Numbered from the stretch's first letter, positions 42,578-51,195 are shown. The stretch is 64,000 bases of DNA from UBA2283 sp041658955 (GCA_041658955.1 JBAZZE010000001.1:1-64000), one strand, 5' to 3'. The notes: generated from the letters alone by a model not told the origin. Translations and numbers: made by a program.

Positions 42578-42727
42578 ATGTCTCAGCTGGAATTGGATCA
42601 AAAAGCCCAGCTAGATTTAACTACCATAAACGAAATTAAGAACGGTAATAGGGAGCCGATGCTAAGAATAATTTGGAGAATTTCCAACAATTTGGACATA
42701 CCACTAAATAAGCTTTTTGAACTCTGA
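42578..42727 (+). pseudogene. Truncated Xre/Cro-type HTH regulator (49 aa)
   Basis: Frame MSQLELDQKAQLDLTTINEI then KNGNREPMLRIIWRISNNLD and IPLNKLFEL matches helices 2 to 5 of Xre repressors. The first helix of the usual domain seems missing: upstream in-frame codons (ELKKR) continue the homology but hit a stop. It is probably a 5'-decayed remnant or a minimal regulator of the adjacent cargo genes. Confidence 0.55.
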
Positions 42728-42804
42728 CTTCACAGAAAAGGATTTACTCTCACGTATTTTATACTATCCAGTATTGCTAGAGCTATAATCGGTTAGATAT
42801 TAAC

Positions 42805-43383
42805 ATGAAAAAACAGGCAAAAAACTTAATACCAATAACTGAAGAAGATATTCAAGAATTTATTAGGCAAGCAGAGCTAATCTCTAAATGTAGCTATCTT
42901 AAAAACCCAGTTAAAAAGATAAACATCACCTATGACATGTCTAAAGGTCTAAATTTTGGCGGAGATATACCCCCAAGGGAGAGTGTTGACTCCTTTTTAA
43001 TGATTTTAAGGCCTTTTATTGAATATAGAGAAAGACTTCATGTTGGACGCATAATTTCGTATCTTGAAGATACACACGGAAAGGCTGAAATGTTAAGTAA
43101 AGCGAGAACCTATCTTGATGCAAAAAGCCAGTTTCCTGTTGTTAAGATTGGAGAAAAGACTTATGGAGCAAATGAGATGATGTATTTGTACCTATATGGC
43201 AAATACTTCCATCTTGAAGAAGCTAAGCAGAAAGCATACCGATTAATAGAAGAAAATCTAGGCTACTACGGAGAATTTACTGCCCTAAGCCAATTAGAGC
43301 GCTTTGCTGGAATAGTTTTAATGGTAGCGGGGGTTGTTAAAAGGTATGATAGAAATTTAAGTCAAAATGACAATTATACATAA
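42805..43383 (+). CDS. Unknown protein (192 aa), first gene of the cargo block
   Basis: Not recognised. Mostly helical and charged; segments NEMMYLYLYGKYFHLEEAKQ and AYRLIEENLGYYGEFTALSQ suggest a helical bundle. No signal or TM helix. Codon use (ATA, AGA, TTA rich) differs from the GTC/CTT-biased host genes, so it looks acquired. TATAAT at 42784-42789 is a possible promoter. Overlaps the next gene by 17 bases, suggesting one operon and joint function with the HEPN proteins. Confidence 0.6.
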   Translation: MKKQAKNLIPITEEDIQEFIRQAELISKCSYLKNPVKKINITYDMSKGLNFGGDIPPRESVDSFLMILRPFIEYRERLHVGRIISYLEDTHGKAEMLSKARTYLDAKSQFPVVKIGEKTYGANEMMYLYLYGKYFHLEEAKQKAYRLIEENLGYYGEFTALSQLERFAGIVLMVAGVVKRYDRNLSQNDNYT

Positions 43384-44065
43384 TCAAATTAATAGATTTT
43401 GGTCGAAGCCTACATATGAAAATTTTAAAAAACACGGCTTCGTAAAAAAAGTTTTTACTATAAATGACTCTGAAGAGTTTATTAAAACCGGAGCGTATCT
43501 CGTTGAAGAAGCTATAAAACAAATGAACTCTCACATTCCGTGGGATGAATCTAGAAAGTTTGAAATTTTATTGCATCCAAGATTAGAAAATATTTTTTTG
43601 GCCTTAGGGACAGAATATTTCTTAAAGGGGATTTTATTAGCCAAGGGATATGCGATAAATAAGCCAAAGATGGGAATTAGCCTCGCTCACCCAATCCCAG
43701 TTTCAAGTAATAAGACTAAATTGTTGAAAACAGAAGTTCAAGACCTTTCGTACATAAAAGACCAAATAATACGAACGGTAGATTTTTCTGATTTCGATAA
43801 ATCACAAGAATCAGAAAAAATAAAAGAAAAAAAAGTCAACAAAGGAAAGGGAGTTCGAGGAATAACCAGTCTTTCCGTACCCCATCCAACAGCAAAACAA
43901 ATATTGGATTACCTGCATTTCAAAAGAAACTTCTCATTACACCGCCCTTTTATAATTTCAGAATTTAGCGGAATTGTCCAACAAGAGCTGAAAATACTAA
44001 ATTATATTGCTCAAAAAGAAACGGGGGAGACAATTAAAAAACTATCTTCAATTATCCACGAGTGA
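43367..44065 (+). CDS. HEPN-like protein (232 aa)
   Basis: Two halves can be seen. The first carries LENIFLALGTEYFLKGILLA (about 70-90), a helix pattern common in HEPN folds. Near the end, FKRNFSLHRPF (about 185-195) holds R-X4-H, the catalytic motif of HEPN ribonucleases, after a long helix (TAKQILDYLHFKRN). HEPN proteins act as RNases in toxin-antitoxin and anti-phage systems. The family is inferred by motif only. It is in the same transcript as its neighbours (overlap upstream, 7 bases downstream). Confidence 0.55.
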   Translation: MTIIHNQINRFWSKPTYENFKKHGFVKKVFTINDSEEFIKTGAYLVEEAIKQMNSHIPWDESRKFEILLHPRLENIFLALGTEYFLKGILLAKGYAINKPKMGISLAHPIPVSSNKTKLLKTEVQDLSYIKDQIIRTVDFSDFDKSQESEKIKEKKVNKGKGVRGITSLSVPHPTAKQILDYLHFKRNFSLHRPFIISEFSGIVQQELKILNYIAQKETGETIKKLSSIIHE

Positions 44066-44072
44066 ACAGCCA

Positions 44073-45203
44073 ATGAAAAAACACAACACCCTTGTCTTAA
44101 TGCCGTATCTGCCACTTGAGGGACTTATTAAATTTGATGGCTTACAAATATGGTCATATCAAAAACTCGGAAATACTTTGATAAAAAATACTGCATTAAA
44201 AAACCACATAGATAAATTAGTTGGTTGTTACCAGCTTCATAAGGGAAATAAAATACAAAATCCAGCAATAGTTTCAGGCAGTAAGATTTGCTTCACAAAT
44301 CCAACACAGCTCACTATCTCAAAAATAGAAGTGTTGAAGAATATTCTTTTGTTTCTTGGAATTCTTGAAAACAACAGTTGGTCATTTATTACCAGCGATA
44401 ACTTTGAGGTTTTCTATCAACGATTTGTTGTTGGTGATTCTGGATTAGCTACACAGGCGGGCGCAATTCACCATATTACTTCTGGAGGCTATTCAATTGA
44501 TGAAATGATTTTTCTTAAACCAGAGTGCATCAACCTACCACTAAGGTTTAATCCAAACGGACCAATATTTAGAGCACTAGAGGATTGTATGGTACAGTCA
44601 CGCAGCAGCCAAGATAAAAGTCAAATTATTCAGTCATTGAACCCATTGTTTAACGCTTACAGAAATAGTCACGAACATTCTTGGCAATCACGCATTTTGT
44701 TAATCGTAATGGCGTTTGAATTACTATTTGGCGAAACCGAAAGAAAAAATTTTCGCAAGAATATTCAAAAATACTCAACACTAGGATTAAATAAGTTGTC
44801 AAAAACTTACAAGTACCCAATTATGGACACAAGAAATGGAAAAGTGATCGGATATGAAGATCTTACCCTAAATCAAATATGGGCTGAAGAATTTTATAAA
44901 TTACGACATAAAATAATTCACGGAGACACGATTTATAGTGACGACTCCATTTTCACAGATCTAGTCGTAAATAAAGTACCAAAAGAACCCCATTTTTATA
45001 TAGCTATTAACTTTTTTGTTGTTTGCCTACTCAACAATTTGAGAGAATTAGGTTATCAAAACATAGAGCACTATGTAATAAATTCCGATTCATCAAAAGT
45101 AATATTCAACAAGGTTATTTCAGGTATTAAGGATGAGCTTTTTAAAATCGAAGATATTGGTTTATATGACGCAATATCCAACAACATTCCTGATGAACAA
45201 TAA
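44073..45203 (+). CDS. Second HEPN-like protein (376 aa)
   Basis: I start at ATG 44073, just after the preceding stop; an upstream ATG lies within the previous gene. The N-terminal 170 residues are unrecognised. The C-terminal half is helical, with SWQSRILLIVMAFELLFGET (a helix typical of large HEPN/ApeA-type effectors) and EEFYKLRHKIIHGDTI (about 273-288), in which RHKIIH is R-X4-H. Two HEPN-type genes side by side suggest a complex or a paired effector. No known system name is assigned. Confidence 0.58.
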   Translation: MKKHNTLVLMPYLPLEGLIKFDGLQIWSYQKLGNTLIKNTALKNHIDKLVGCYQLHKGNKIQNPAIVSGSKICFTNPTQLTISKIEVLKNILLFLGILENNSWSFITSDNFEVFYQRFVVGDSGLATQAGAIHHITSGGYSIDEMIFLKPECINLPLRFNPNGPIFRALEDCMVQSRSSQDKSQIIQSLNPLFNAYRNSHEHSWQSRILLIVMAFELLFGETERKNFRKNIQKYSTLGLNKLSKTYKYPIMDTRNGKVIGYEDLTLNQIWAEEFYKLRHKIIHGDTIYSDDSIFTDLVVNKVPKEPHFYIAINFFVVCLLNNLRELGYQNIEHYVINSDSSKVIFNKVISGIKDELFKIEDIGLYDAISNNIPDEQ

Positions 45204-45252
45204 GATAATCGTTAGTTGTCAATAGGGTAGTAAATAGGGTTATAATTCCGAC

Positions 45253-45564
45253 ATGGATAAAAGTAAAAAGGTCGAATTACTTGATACAAAAATAAGCTTT
45301 ATTGAAGAATTGGCAGGCGAATACAACCCCAACAATCTTCGGCAGTGGCGAGAAGAAACACTTATGATTTTAGACAATTTAATTACAGTTGAATCAAAAT
45401 ACTACACCAATTTCGAAGATATTAGATATGTGTCTGGTGTAATAACTCCTATGGATAGTGTTGGTAATTCGGAAAGAAACAAAAAGTCTTACTTTGCAGG
45501 TTTAGAGAGGGCAAAAAGTTCATTGAAGGCAATTGTTTTTGGCATTCAAAACGATTTAATCTAA
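45253..45564 (+). CDS. Small helical protein (103 aa), possible defence-associated module
   Basis: Not firmly recognised. Layout LDTKISFIEELAGEYNPNNL...WREETLMILDNLI...YFAGLERAKSSLKAIVFGIQ resembles the short helical N-terminal module found attached to TIR, STING-like or membrane effectors in defence genes. TATAAT at 45241-45246 ends 6 bases before ATG, so a second transcription unit of the cargo block begins here. The next gene starts 4 bases after its stop. Confidence 0.5.
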   Translation: MDKSKKVELLDTKISFIEELAGEYNPNNLRQWREETLMILDNLITVESKYYTNFEDIRYVSGVITPMDSVGNSERNKKSYFAGLERAKSSLKAIVFGIQNDLI

Positions 45565-45568
45565 AAAA

Positions 45569-46192
45569 ATGAATACTGAAGACGATGTAAAAGAACTAAT
45601 ATTGAAATATCTTTATGACTACAATAAGAAAAAGGGGCTGTGGACCACTCCATTGAAAGTTGTTTCAGATATAAAGTCCCCGGAGGTAGATAAAGTGCAA
45701 ATATTAAACAATATTTCATATTTGATTGGAGAAAAATATATAAATAAAAAAACAGTAAAGACAAAAGGTTGTGTTGGCGGTACGATAACCTTTGAGAAAA
45801 TAATTATTTCAAATAAGGGAATTCAACATTTTGAAGACTCCAAGTTCTCAGTAAAACAGTTCTCCTCAATCAATATTCAATCAGTACAAGGATCGAATAA
45901 TGTCTTTATTTTGGGTGATCAAACCGGAACAATTAACCAAACGGTCGGAAATTCGATTGCGGAACTTGATAAATTGATTGATCAAATCAAGAGTCAAGAA
46001 TTGTCAGTCGATAAAGAAAGAGAGTTGATTGGGGATGTTGAGACTATCAAAAGTCAGTTAATAAAGCCAAGTCCTTCTTCTCAAATAATAAAAATTGCAT
46101 GGCTAGCATTAAATGGAGCCGCAACTTTATCTGGTTCACACGACCTGATGTTGAAAATTGGTATGTTGCTGCAACAGTATCTGACACATTAA
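45569..46192 (+). CDS. Possible sensor/adaptor protein with winged-helix-like N-terminus (207 aa)
   Basis: Residues 1-90 look like a winged helix (KSPEVDKVQILNNISYLIGE, then a beta wing). A beta segment IQSVQGSNNVFILGDQTGTI follows (about 103-122), a motif seen in effector-associated proteins. A helical C-terminus (ELIGDVETIKSQLIKPSPSS, then a hydrophobic helix) completes it. The architecture is that of small proteins linked with membrane-effector defence systems; the assignment is by pattern only. Cotranscribed with the 45253 gene. Confidence 0.45.
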   Translation: MNTEDDVKELILKYLYDYNKKKGLWTTPLKVVSDIKSPEVDKVQILNNISYLIGEKYINKKTVKTKGCVGGTITFEKIIISNKGIQHFEDSKFSVKQFSSINIQSVQGSNNVFILGDQTGTINQTVGNSIAELDKLIDQIKSQELSVDKERELIGDVETIKSQLIKPSPSSQIIKIAWLALNGAATLSGSHDLMLKIGMLLQQYLTH

Positions 46193-46199
46193 GCCATAC

Positions 46200-46646
46200 A
46201 TGATTTACGTAATTGGAGTCGGTCACACTATCCAGCACGATAGCCTTCACTTTTTTGGTGAAACTCATGAATATATAGCCAAGTTAAGGCAGTTGGTACA
46301 TGATAATAATATTCAACTTATTGCTGAGGAGTACTCTAATGAAGCTGCCAGAATGGACCAAGTCACCGATTCAGTTACTAAAATAGTTGCTGATGAGCTA
46401 GGAGTTCCACACAGATATTGTGATCCCGATTCGGCTGAGCGAAGATCAATTGGATGTCATTCAAGTGACGATGATCATTTAAGACTTGGCAATTGGTTTG
46501 ATAAAATTTACGACAAGGCAAGAGAGCAAGTAATTTTTGTTTGCGGAGACAGTCATAAAACTGACTTTGCATCCTTAATTGCAGGAAATGGATTTGAAGT
46601 CATGATTGTGGAAAATAGTTTTATCACCAAAGTTGACAGGACATGA
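46200..46646 (+). CDS. TraB/ChaN-like small protein (148 aa)
   Basis: The motifs IGVGHTIQ (about 4-11), LIAEEYS (about 40-46) and FVCGDSHKTDF (about 114-124) follow the GxH...E...GxxH scheme of the TraB/PrgY, ChaN and erythromycin-esterase-like superfamily, which bind metal or act as hydrolases. It is small, lacks a signal peptide and is cytosolic. It starts 7 bases after the preceding stop, in the same unit. The function in this context is unknown. Confidence 0.5.
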   Translation: MIYVIGVGHTIQHDSLHFFGETHEYIAKLRQLVHDNNIQLIAEEYSNEAARMDQVTDSVTKIVADELGVPHRYCDPDSAERRSIGCHSSDDDHLRLGNWFDKIYDKAREQVIFVCGDSHKTDFASLIAGNGFEVMIVENSFITKVDRT

Positions 46647-46708
46647 TCTTTCCAAGCTTCCGAAAAAGGCGACTTTGCTAGAAAGTATCTATTTTGATAT
46701 CATATGAT

Positions 46709-47341
46709 ATGAAAAAGAAAAGACTTATAACATCGAGTTCTAGAGATTATCAGGAACTTTACTCGTATTTACATGATAACTATAAAGACACGAAGCTTGA
46801 CTCATTATCTAAAGTATTTTTGTCCATGTTTATTGTTTCTACTGCTGTTATTTCGCTTTTCTTACTACCTGGAAATAATAGATTATTTTCCTCAATATTG
46901 TTTCCGACTAGCACCACATTAAACGATATATCGAAGATATCAAAGTTGGAGGATTCCGTGAAAAAACTTAGTACTGCGGTTGAATCAATTAACAACAATT
47001 TAATAAAAGACCCAACAAATACAGATCTAAAAAAAATTAGCATTAGAATGTCAGGATTAGAATCGTCACAAGAAGCACTTACTGAGACGATTCTAGAAAA
47101 CCCAGATAAGGCACTAACATCAAAGCTGATCAGAGAAAAACAGATAATGGTTGAAAATGGAGTCGCAGAGATAAAGTCAAATTTGTCAAAACTAAACGAC
47201 CGACTAGATAATATCGTTACAGCGTTAGTAGCTATTCCTCTTGGCGGATTTGTTTTATCTTTGGTTAGTACACTAATATATTTTTTAATAAACAAAGGCA
47301 AAACTCATTCAGCTAAAAACAAAATATTAAAGAAAAGGTAA
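46709..47341 (+). CDS. Two-TM membrane protein with coiled coil, candidate effector (210 aa)
   Basis: I start at ATG 46709: TATCAT ends 5 bases upstream, whereas the TTG 15 bases earlier has no support. TM helix 1 is LSMFIVSTAVISLFLLPG (about 32-49), a coiled coil spans about 70-175 (SKLEDSVKKLSTAVESINNN), TM helix 2 is AIPLGGFVLSLVSTLIYFLI (about 177-196). The last residues are basic. Two-TM proteins closing a gene set of this sort often form membrane-disrupting effectors; that is inference. Confidence 0.55.
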   Translation: MKKKRLITSSSRDYQELYSYLHDNYKDTKLDSLSKVFLSMFIVSTAVISLFLLPGNNRLFSSILFPTSTTLNDISKISKLEDSVKKLSTAVESINNNLIKDPTNTDLKKISIRMSGLESSQEALTETILENPDKALTSKLIREKQIMVENGVAEIKSNLSKLNDRLDNIVTALVAIPLGGFVLSLVSTLIYFLINKGKTHSAKNKILKKR

Positions 47342-47611
47342 GCCAAGACATAGGGTGCTATTTTTAGTCTCGTCACGACTTAAAAGTCGATCCAGAATTT
47401 ACTTTCTTGATCCTTTTACCTAAATACTCATTCAATAGGGTTGTAATAGGGTATTTACGGTGCTTGCAGACCACCCCATACTTTTTAGGCACAAAGTCAC
47501 TGCAAGCCTCCTGATTTCCAGCCACCGTTGTTTCATTTCTCCAAAGTATTTTAGCTCTGTTGGCCCATCAATAATTGCCTGATAATTCGAGGTTGTGTTA
47601 ATCGAATGATT
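47342..47611. other. Gene-poor stretch with a possible decayed minus-strand ORF
   Basis: No intact gene. On the minus strand two overlapping frames look protein-like: one includes ELKYFGEMKQRWLEIRRLAV; the other continues as DFVPKKYGVVCKHRKYPITT and LLNEYLGKRIKKV to a stop near 47365. A single frameshift could join them, so it may be a pseudogene. CAATAGGGTTGTAATAGGGT (47432-47451) resembles CAATAGGGTAGTAAATAGGG (45222-45241) before the 45253 gene. The stretch ends in tRNA-like GAATGATTGGGGAGC at copy 2. Confidence 0.35.
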
Positions 47612-47731
47612 GGGGAGCATATTAAAAAAGTCCGCCAAAAAATGACGGATTTTTTAATATATTCTTCCAAAAGTTCCAACTCACTTTAGTAAGGGGAGTT
47701 TATCCGCCGTGGCGGAAATCCTCTGGGGGGG
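47612..47731 (+). repeat. tRNA-associated repeat, copy 2
   Basis: GGGGAGCATATT, the hairpin (arms as in copy 1, with GTCCGCCA), CTTCCAAAAGTTCCAACTCA, then GGGGAGTTTATCCGCCGTGG and AAATCCTCTGGGGGGG. About 90 percent identical to copy 1. The preceding bases TCGAATGATTGGGGAGCA are a degenerate tRNA-Asn 3' end. It divides the HEPN block from the nuclease block and works as a terminator for the upstream genes. Confidence 0.88.
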
Positions 47732-47794
47732 TGAGCCTACTATTCAGAAAACCTACAACCGTAGCCTTCTATCGTATAATAAGCCAATAGTTAT

Positions 47795-48841
47795 ATGAAT
47801 ATAAAAAATTTTGTTGGTTTAAAATTTCTTCGTTGGGCCATTGGTCTCTTTTTTGCTTTAGGTGCACTTGTATATATCAAAGAGAGCATTATCACTTCCG
47901 CTAGTTTTTTTCTTTTGACAATTTTTACCCTGCCTCCTTTATCTGATATTCCATCTTCAATAATCAAAAGACCAATTAATAAACCAATTAAATTAATAAT
48001 TGGTTTTTTACTATTTCTCATAGCTGTCAAGTTCACTCCTCCGGTATCTGAATCAAAAAGTAGCACTACTCAAGACTCGTCTTCCGCCATTGCACTCACA
48101 TCTATTCCTACTATTACTTCCACCCTAACTACAATCCCATCAATATCACCTACCCCAACCACAAATCCTCATCTCGCCAGAATGGTCAGAGTAGTTGACG
48201 GCGATACAATAGTGGTTAAAATTAACAGCCAGGAAGAAACAGTCAGGTTAATTGGTATCGATACTCCGGAAGTAGTTGACCCCAGGAAACCAGTCCAATG
48301 TTTTGGAAAAGAAGCTTCAGAAAAGATCAAAGAATTAATTCAGGGTAAAAGCGTAATTCTAACTCCAGATCCTACTCAGAATGATAAAGATAATTACGGT
48401 CGACTTTTAAGATATGTTTATCTTGAGGATAGTACTTTCATTAATAAAAAAATGATTGAAGAGGGTTATGCTTTTGAGTACACCTACAGTATTCCTTACA
48501 AATACCAGTTAGAGCTTAAAGAATCCCAAAGACAAGCAAAGACAAACAAACTCGGACTATGGGCTGACAACGCCTGTCCGACAAACACTCTAGTCCCTAC
48601 CAAAAAACCCACTTCACTACCACAGTCGACCGCTGTCCCTCAAAAACCCTCATCATCAACGAATACTAATGTTGCACCTGCAGACACTTCATCACCCGGT
48701 GGTTCTTGGGCTTGTGACTGTAGTAAAGCTTGTGGGGTGATGTCATCATGTGCTGAAGCTCAATATCAACTTAATTCCTGCGGGTGTCAGGCAAGGGATG
48801 GGGATAAAGATGGAATAGCTTGCGATAGTGACTGTCAATGA
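47795..48841 (+). CDS. Membrane-anchored thermonuclease (SNase) with Excalibur domain
   Basis: 348 residues. Three hydrophobic segments near the N-terminus (about 11-31, 33-50, 66-85), then a Ser/Thr linker. The SNase domain is about 128-260: VVDGDTIVVKI, VRLIGIDTPEV, DNYGRLLRYVYL hold the calcium and arginine active-site residues. After a linker, the C-terminus ends in the Excalibur signature DGDKDGIACDSD (about 333-344). It should cut extracellular DNA or RNA at the cell surface, for nutrition or uptake. Promoter TATAAT lies at 47776-47781. Confidence 0.88.
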   Translation: MNIKNFVGLKFLRWAIGLFFALGALVYIKESIITSASFFLLTIFTLPPLSDIPSSIIKRPINKPIKLIIGFLLFLIAVKFTPPVSESKSSTTQDSSSAIALTSIPTITSTLTTIPSISPTPTTNPHLARMVRVVDGDTIVVKINSQEETVRLIGIDTPEVVDPRKPVQCFGKEASEKIKELIQGKSVILTPDPTQNDKDNYGRLLRYVYLEDSTFINKKMIEEGYAFEYTYSIPYKYQLELKESQRQAKTNKLGLWADNACPTNTLVPTKKPTSLPQSTAVPQKPSSSTNTNVAPADTSSPGGSWACDCSKACGVMSSCAEAQYQLNSCGCQARDGDKDGIACDSDCQ

Positions 48842-49008
48842 AAGACACAGTAATTGTGTTATCGTGACCGCACACCACCTTCCAAATTTCTTCTAACGCT
48901 GGGAGCATTTGTACTACATACATATTAGGATAGAACGATTTTTGTACTTTTTAGCGGTAAATTGGTATAACAAAGTCTCGAGAAATTAGTGTTACCATAT
49001 TTTAAAAT

Positions 49009-49425
49009 ATGGGCAAATTTAGAAAAGAGCCTCCAGTATTATCAACTAATATTGTAGGAAAAGTGGTAGCGACTGAAGAGGGAAATTTATTTAATGGTGA
49101 ACCTATTCAGGTTGTTGATAAAGCTAGTATTCCCGTAGATATGGAAGAAGCTTTGCGTAAGAGTCAAGAATATGCTGAGGCGATTCGGTTGCTGTCTGCT
49201 AGATTAGGTGTTGATCCTTTAGATCCTGATGGTATTTTAGATCCTGATGAGTTTGAATTACCAATTTTTTATAATTCTGTTGGCGATTCAGTAGTTATCA
49301 AAGACGGTGTGCAAAAAGTATTAGATGGGGTTTATGTACCTAAAGTTCATTCAGTCACGCAGTTACCAGTAATTAATGGTGATTTGTTTGTTTACGTAAA
49401 AAAGGAAGTGGACTCAAAAGGTTAA
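49009..49425 (+). CDS. Hypothetical protein (138 aa), second cargo block
   Basis: Not recognised. Soluble and acidic, with an Asp-rich loop (VDPLDPDGILDPDEFELPI, about 68-86). The palindromic TATTTTAAAATA ends just before the start; TATTTT lies 5 bases before ATG. It is bounded downstream by repeat copy 3. Confidence 0.5.
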   Translation: MGKFRKEPPVLSTNIVGKVVATEEGNLFNGEPIQVVDKASIPVDMEEALRKSQEYAEAIRLLSARLGVDPLDPDGILDPDEFELPIFYNSVGDSVVIKDGVQKVLDGVYVPKVHSVTQLPVINGDLFVYVKKEVDSKG

Positions 49426-49484
49426 AACATTTTTTAACTATACGATACATCCGGTAAAGTAGTAGGAAGATCGTTCCATAGTTC

Positions 49485-49610
49485 GAGCATATTAAAAAAG
49501 TCCGTCAAAAAATGACGGATTTTTTAATATCTTCTTCCAAAAGTTCCAACTCACTTTAGTGAGGGGAGTTCAGTCCGATCGTAGCATCGGACAATCTTCG
49601 AGGTGGAGCC
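49485..49610 (+). repeat. tRNA-associated repeat, copy 3, ending in a tRNA-Asn 3'-like sequence
   Basis: GAGCATATT, hairpin (arms identical to copy 1), CTTCTTCCAAAAGTTCCAAC and GTGAGGGGAGTT match the other copies to 49570. Then a small hairpin CCGAT/ATCGG, and AATCTTCGAGGTGGAGCC (49593-49610), matching the tRNA-Asn 3' end AATCTTCGAGGGGGAGCA at 16 of 18 bases. This looks like the distal attachment end of an element inserted at the tRNA. Confidence 0.82.
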
Positions 49611-49639
49611 AGATATTTTTATCTTGATACAATGTTTAA

Positions 49640-50236
49640 ATGAGAAAAATTATTGCAGTTGAATTTATTACCCTTGATGGTGTGATGCAAGCTCCAGGTG
49701 ACTCTAAAGAAGATGCAAGTGAAGGCTTCAAATATGGAGGTTGGATGGGTCCTCATTTTGATGAAGTTGGAGGACAAGAAATGGATAAACAGATGAAAGC
49801 GACACGTGGATTACTCCTGGGTCGAAAAACATACAACATCTTTGCCGAATATTGGCCTAAGAACACTGAAAAAGGTTGGCCCCAAATAAACAAAATTCCA
49901 AAATACGTAGTTTCCAATACTTTAAAGAATCCAACCTGGGAAAATACTGTCGTATTAAAAAATATAGACGAACTAAAAAAACTAAAAAACTCTAGTGGGG
50001 AAGACCTGCAGGTATACGGAAGCAGCAATCTTCTTCAGACATTAATGAAACATGACCTGGTAGATGAGTTTTGGCTTAAAATATTTCCTATTACTCTTGG
50101 TACAGGTAAAAAACTTTTTGAAGAAGGAACAATTCCTACTTCTTTTACTTTGATTGAAAGTAAAATAACTCCTTCCGGGGTTATCTTTGCATCTTACAGA
50201 CGTGCAGGAAAAGTCAAAACTAGCTCAATGTTGTGA
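49640..50236 (+). CDS. RibD C-terminal/dihydrofolate-reductase-like reductase (first of two)
   Basis: 198 residues of the DHFR-like fold (YwjB/YyaP group): N-terminal VEFITLDGVMQAPGD, LLLGRKTYNIFAEYWP (about 57-72, NADPH side), YGSSNLLQTLMKHDLVDEFWL (about 124-144), ITLGTGKKLFEEG. Members reduce unknown small molecules with NADPH. TACAAT ends 6 bases before ATG. A distant relative lies at 54006. Confidence 0.85.
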   Translation: MRKIIAVEFITLDGVMQAPGDSKEDASEGFKYGGWMGPHFDEVGGQEMDKQMKATRGLLLGRKTYNIFAEYWPKNTEKGWPQINKIPKYVVSNTLKNPTWENTVVLKNIDELKKLKNSSGEDLQVYGSSNLLQTLMKHDLVDEFWLKIFPITLGTGKKLFEEGTIPTSFTLIESKITPSGVIFASYRRAGKVKTSSML

Positions 50237-50373
50237 AATAAGTATTAATCTGGTCTATTGCGAAGCGTCCGGGGAGTTCTAAAATCGTACCACCTAGCGA
50301 GCAAATCAAAACAATGTGGTTCCGATAAGACATGATGATTGGAGACAATGGTCAAAAAGAGATATTATAAGGA

Positions 50374-51189
50374 ATGAACAAAATACCAAAAACCATAAAG
50401 CTTTATAATGGTGTGGAAATTCCCAGAATTGGTTTAGGAGTCTGGAAAATTGATAATTCCAAAGTAGATCAAGTAATTTCATGGGCAATTGAAACTGGCT
50501 ATCGTCATATCGATACCGCTTGCGCTTATAGAAACGAAAATGGCGTCGGTCTGGGTATCCGGCAAAGTAATTTAAATCGGCAGGATATTTTTGTTACCAC
50601 AAAACTTGCGATTCAAGATTTTTTTAAACCAGAAAAAGCCTTTTCTCAAAGTCTAGACAAATTAAAAACGGGTTATATTGATTTATATTTGCTTCACTGG
50701 CCGTTTCTGAACTGGAAAAACGCTTGGAAATCATTGGAAAATATTTACAAAAACGGCCAAGCAAAAGCCATTGGCGTTAGTAATTTTAGTATTAAACAAT
50801 TAGAGGAATTAAAAAAAATAGGCGGGATCAAACCAATGGTAAATCAAGTTGAATTGAGCCCTTTTTTATTTAGAGAAAAACTAATTGATTACTGTCAGTC
50901 AGAAAATATTGTTGTCGAGGCTTATAGTCCTCTCACCCGAGGAAAAAGAATCGATGACCAGACGTTAACTGAAATAGCTAAAGGTTCCAGGAAGACTGTT
51001 GCTCAAATTATGATCCGTTGGGGATTGCAGCATAATTTAGTTGTCCTCCCTAAGTCGGAAACTAAAAGTCATATCCAGAGTAATTTTGATGTTTTTGATT
51101 TTGAAATAGATAAAAAAGACATGCAAAAATTGGACCTCCTCAATGAAAATTTCAGTGCCCTAATACCTGGCTGGAGTCGAAAGGACTGA
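50374..51189 (+). CDS. Aldo/keto reductase (AKR, first of two)
   Basis: 271 residues; (beta/alpha)8 fold with GYRHIDTACAYRNENGVG (catalytic Asp and Tyr), FVTTKLA (Lys), LYLLHWP (His), AIGVSNFSIKQLEEL and LPKSETKSHIQSN (NADPH phosphate binding). NADPH-dependent aldehyde or ketone reduction. TATTAT ends 5 bases before ATG, and AAGGA lies directly before the start, so the initiation mode is ambiguous. The 137 bases upstream hold no gene. Confidence 0.92.
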   Translation: MNKIPKTIKLYNGVEIPRIGLGVWKIDNSKVDQVISWAIETGYRHIDTACAYRNENGVGLGIRQSNLNRQDIFVTTKLAIQDFFKPEKAFSQSLDKLKTGYIDLYLLHWPFLNWKNAWKSLENIYKNGQAKAIGVSNFSIKQLEELKKIGGIKPMVNQVELSPFLFREKLIDYCQSENIVVEAYSPLTRGKRIDDQTLTEIAKGSRKTVAQIMIRWGLQHNLVVLPKSETKSHIQSNFDVFDFEIDKKDMQKLDLLNENFSALIPGWSRKD

Positions 51190-51195
51190 TCACCA

